Assembly (NCBI GenBank): GCA_913063005.1
Contig: CAJXZI010000130.1
Coordinates: forward strand, 1-6,072
Direction of reading: 5' to 3'
Source: an uncultured Halieaceae bacterium
Lineage (GTDB): Bacteria > Pseudomonadota > Gammaproteobacteria > Pseudomonadales > Halieaceae
Length of the DNA: 6,072 nt
Shown here: in pieces, positions 5,724 through 6,072 of the stretch
How the letters are laid out: each line of letters opens with the position of its first letter
How positions within the stretch are numbered: position 1 is the first letter of the stretch
Position numbers and translations under genes: made by a program
Notes under the pieces: model-generated
Told to the model about the DNA's origin: nothing
Seen by the model: only the letters and a program-made list of their open reading frames with translations
Databases searched by the model: none

Positions 5724-5837
5724 TGCCCTTGCAGATGGTCCAGTGACCTGCGCTCTCTCGGGAGTACTCAGGGGTGCAGATTTCGTAACCGCTGCACGGT
5801 CACCCTCCTCCTGAGTGAGTGTTGGTGTGTGCGTGGT
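5697..5837 (-). pseudogene. In-frame upstream extension of gspB with no start codon
   Basis: The 47 codons directly upstream of the formal ATG are open and read as a Thr/Ser/Pro-rich linker (TTHTPTLTQEE at the upstream end, STRPSTKSS next to the ATG), the same style as the accepted part. The only conceivable start is CTG at 5769-5771, without a ribosome binding site. A TGA at 5838-5840 closes the frame. This pattern is expected if an N-terminal anchor was once joined in another frame, through an indel, a nonsense change or a sequencing error. Confidence 0.5.
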
Positions 5838-5934
5838 TCAGAGCACTGCTGCATCCAAAAATAATGATGAAAAAAAGAACAACGAAGAAAATACAAAAAA
5901 AAAACGAAGAAACAATCTGGGTCGTCAAAAGCAT
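5800..5934 (-). other. Hydrophobic reading frame, possible displaced gspB membrane anchor
   Basis: In a different minus-strand frame, ATG 5932-5934 opens a 44-residue reading frame ending at TGA 5800-5802. Residues 8-27 form a single strongly hydrophobic segment (core IFFVVLFFIIIFG) followed by Cys-Ser-Ser, then a Thr/His tail overlapping the gspB extension. A membrane anchor just before a linker is where GspB carries its transmembrane helix, so a frame change between about 5838 and 5800 would join the two. However, the hydrophobicity comes from a T-rich stretch that would encode Phe and Leu in any frame, and the usual GspB cytoplasmic start (SxILDAL-like) was not seen. The frame is also open further upstream to the window edge. 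Confidence 0.25.
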
Positions 5935-6033
5935 CGGAGGGCACACCTGTAGATCAACAGCAAGCATTGCGAATGGGTCCAGTCGAAGGAGGAAGGACAG
6001 GACTGAGCAGATGTTCGAGTAACGCGAGCCATA

Positions 6034-6072
6034 ATGGAAATTTGGAATGACTGGATCGCCGAAGATAACGAA
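6034..6072 (+). CDS. Possible start of a gene running off the right edge
   Basis: ATG 6034-6036 begins 13 codons without a stop, MEIWNDWIAEDNE, an acidic, tryptophan-containing start with plausible amino acid use. There is no convincing Shine-Dalgarno site, only GCGAG five bases upstream. The product cannot be recognised from this length. If real, it would be divergent from gspB. Confidence 0.25.
   Translation, partial: MEIWNDWIAEDNE

Noticed and set aside
5864..6022. Plus-strand lysine-rich open frame starting near 5864
   Set aside because: No ribosome binding site; the lysines come from the A-rich stretch, and the product resembles nothing known.

Overview
The window looks like chromosomal DNA of a Gram-negative, probably gammaproteobacterial, organism. 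The support is an E. coli-type periplasmic alkaline phosphatase with both disulfide cysteine pairs, an aldo/keto reductase that reads almost colinearly with E. coli Tas, an AmtB with a cleavable signal peptide, and the C-terminal domain of a type II secretion protein B (GspB). A marine or nutrient-scavenging lifestyle is an inference from the ammonium plus phosphate acquisition genes; nothing here fixes the genus.

Layout. Bases 1-107 hold a diverged 12-bp tandem repeat that runs off the left edge. Bases 108-428 are intergenic with no recognisable gene. A strong intrinsic terminator (429-454, minus strand) closes the amtB transcript, and amtB fills 491-1798 on the minus strand with a GTG start backed by a good Shine-Dalgarno site. 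A 199-bp divergent spacer, containing one perfect 13-bp palindrome, separates amtB from a plus-strand pair: a phoA-like alkaline phosphatase (1998-3428) and, two bases later, a tas-like reductase (3431-4459). The 649-bp spacer 4460-5108 lies between convergent genes. It contains what looks like the decayed start of an IS3-family orfA on the minus strand, a cluster of inverted repeats and a 14-bp tandem repeat. A gspB C-terminal coding region follows on the minus strand. Its reading frame continues upstream of the first ATG to 5837 and then hits a stop, so its N-terminus is broken, frameshifted or wrongly read. The last ~235 bases are T-rich on the minus strand and have no convincing gene, apart from a possible plus-strand start at 6034.

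How it fits together. amtB and phoA serve nitrogen and phosphorus uptake and are transcribed apart from a shared control region. No glnK, Pho box or sigma-54 site was found, so co-regulation is only a possibility. phoA and tas are spaced as a translationally coupled pair, although no known pathway joins them.

I did not find a clear new biological system. The most distinctive trait is the density of unrelated short-period tandem repeats: 12 bp at the left edge, 15 bp in the phoA signal peptide, 14 bp between genes and 12 bp in the gspB linker. Two of these are in frame inside recognisable proteins. The disrupted gspB 5' region is the other point worth checking.
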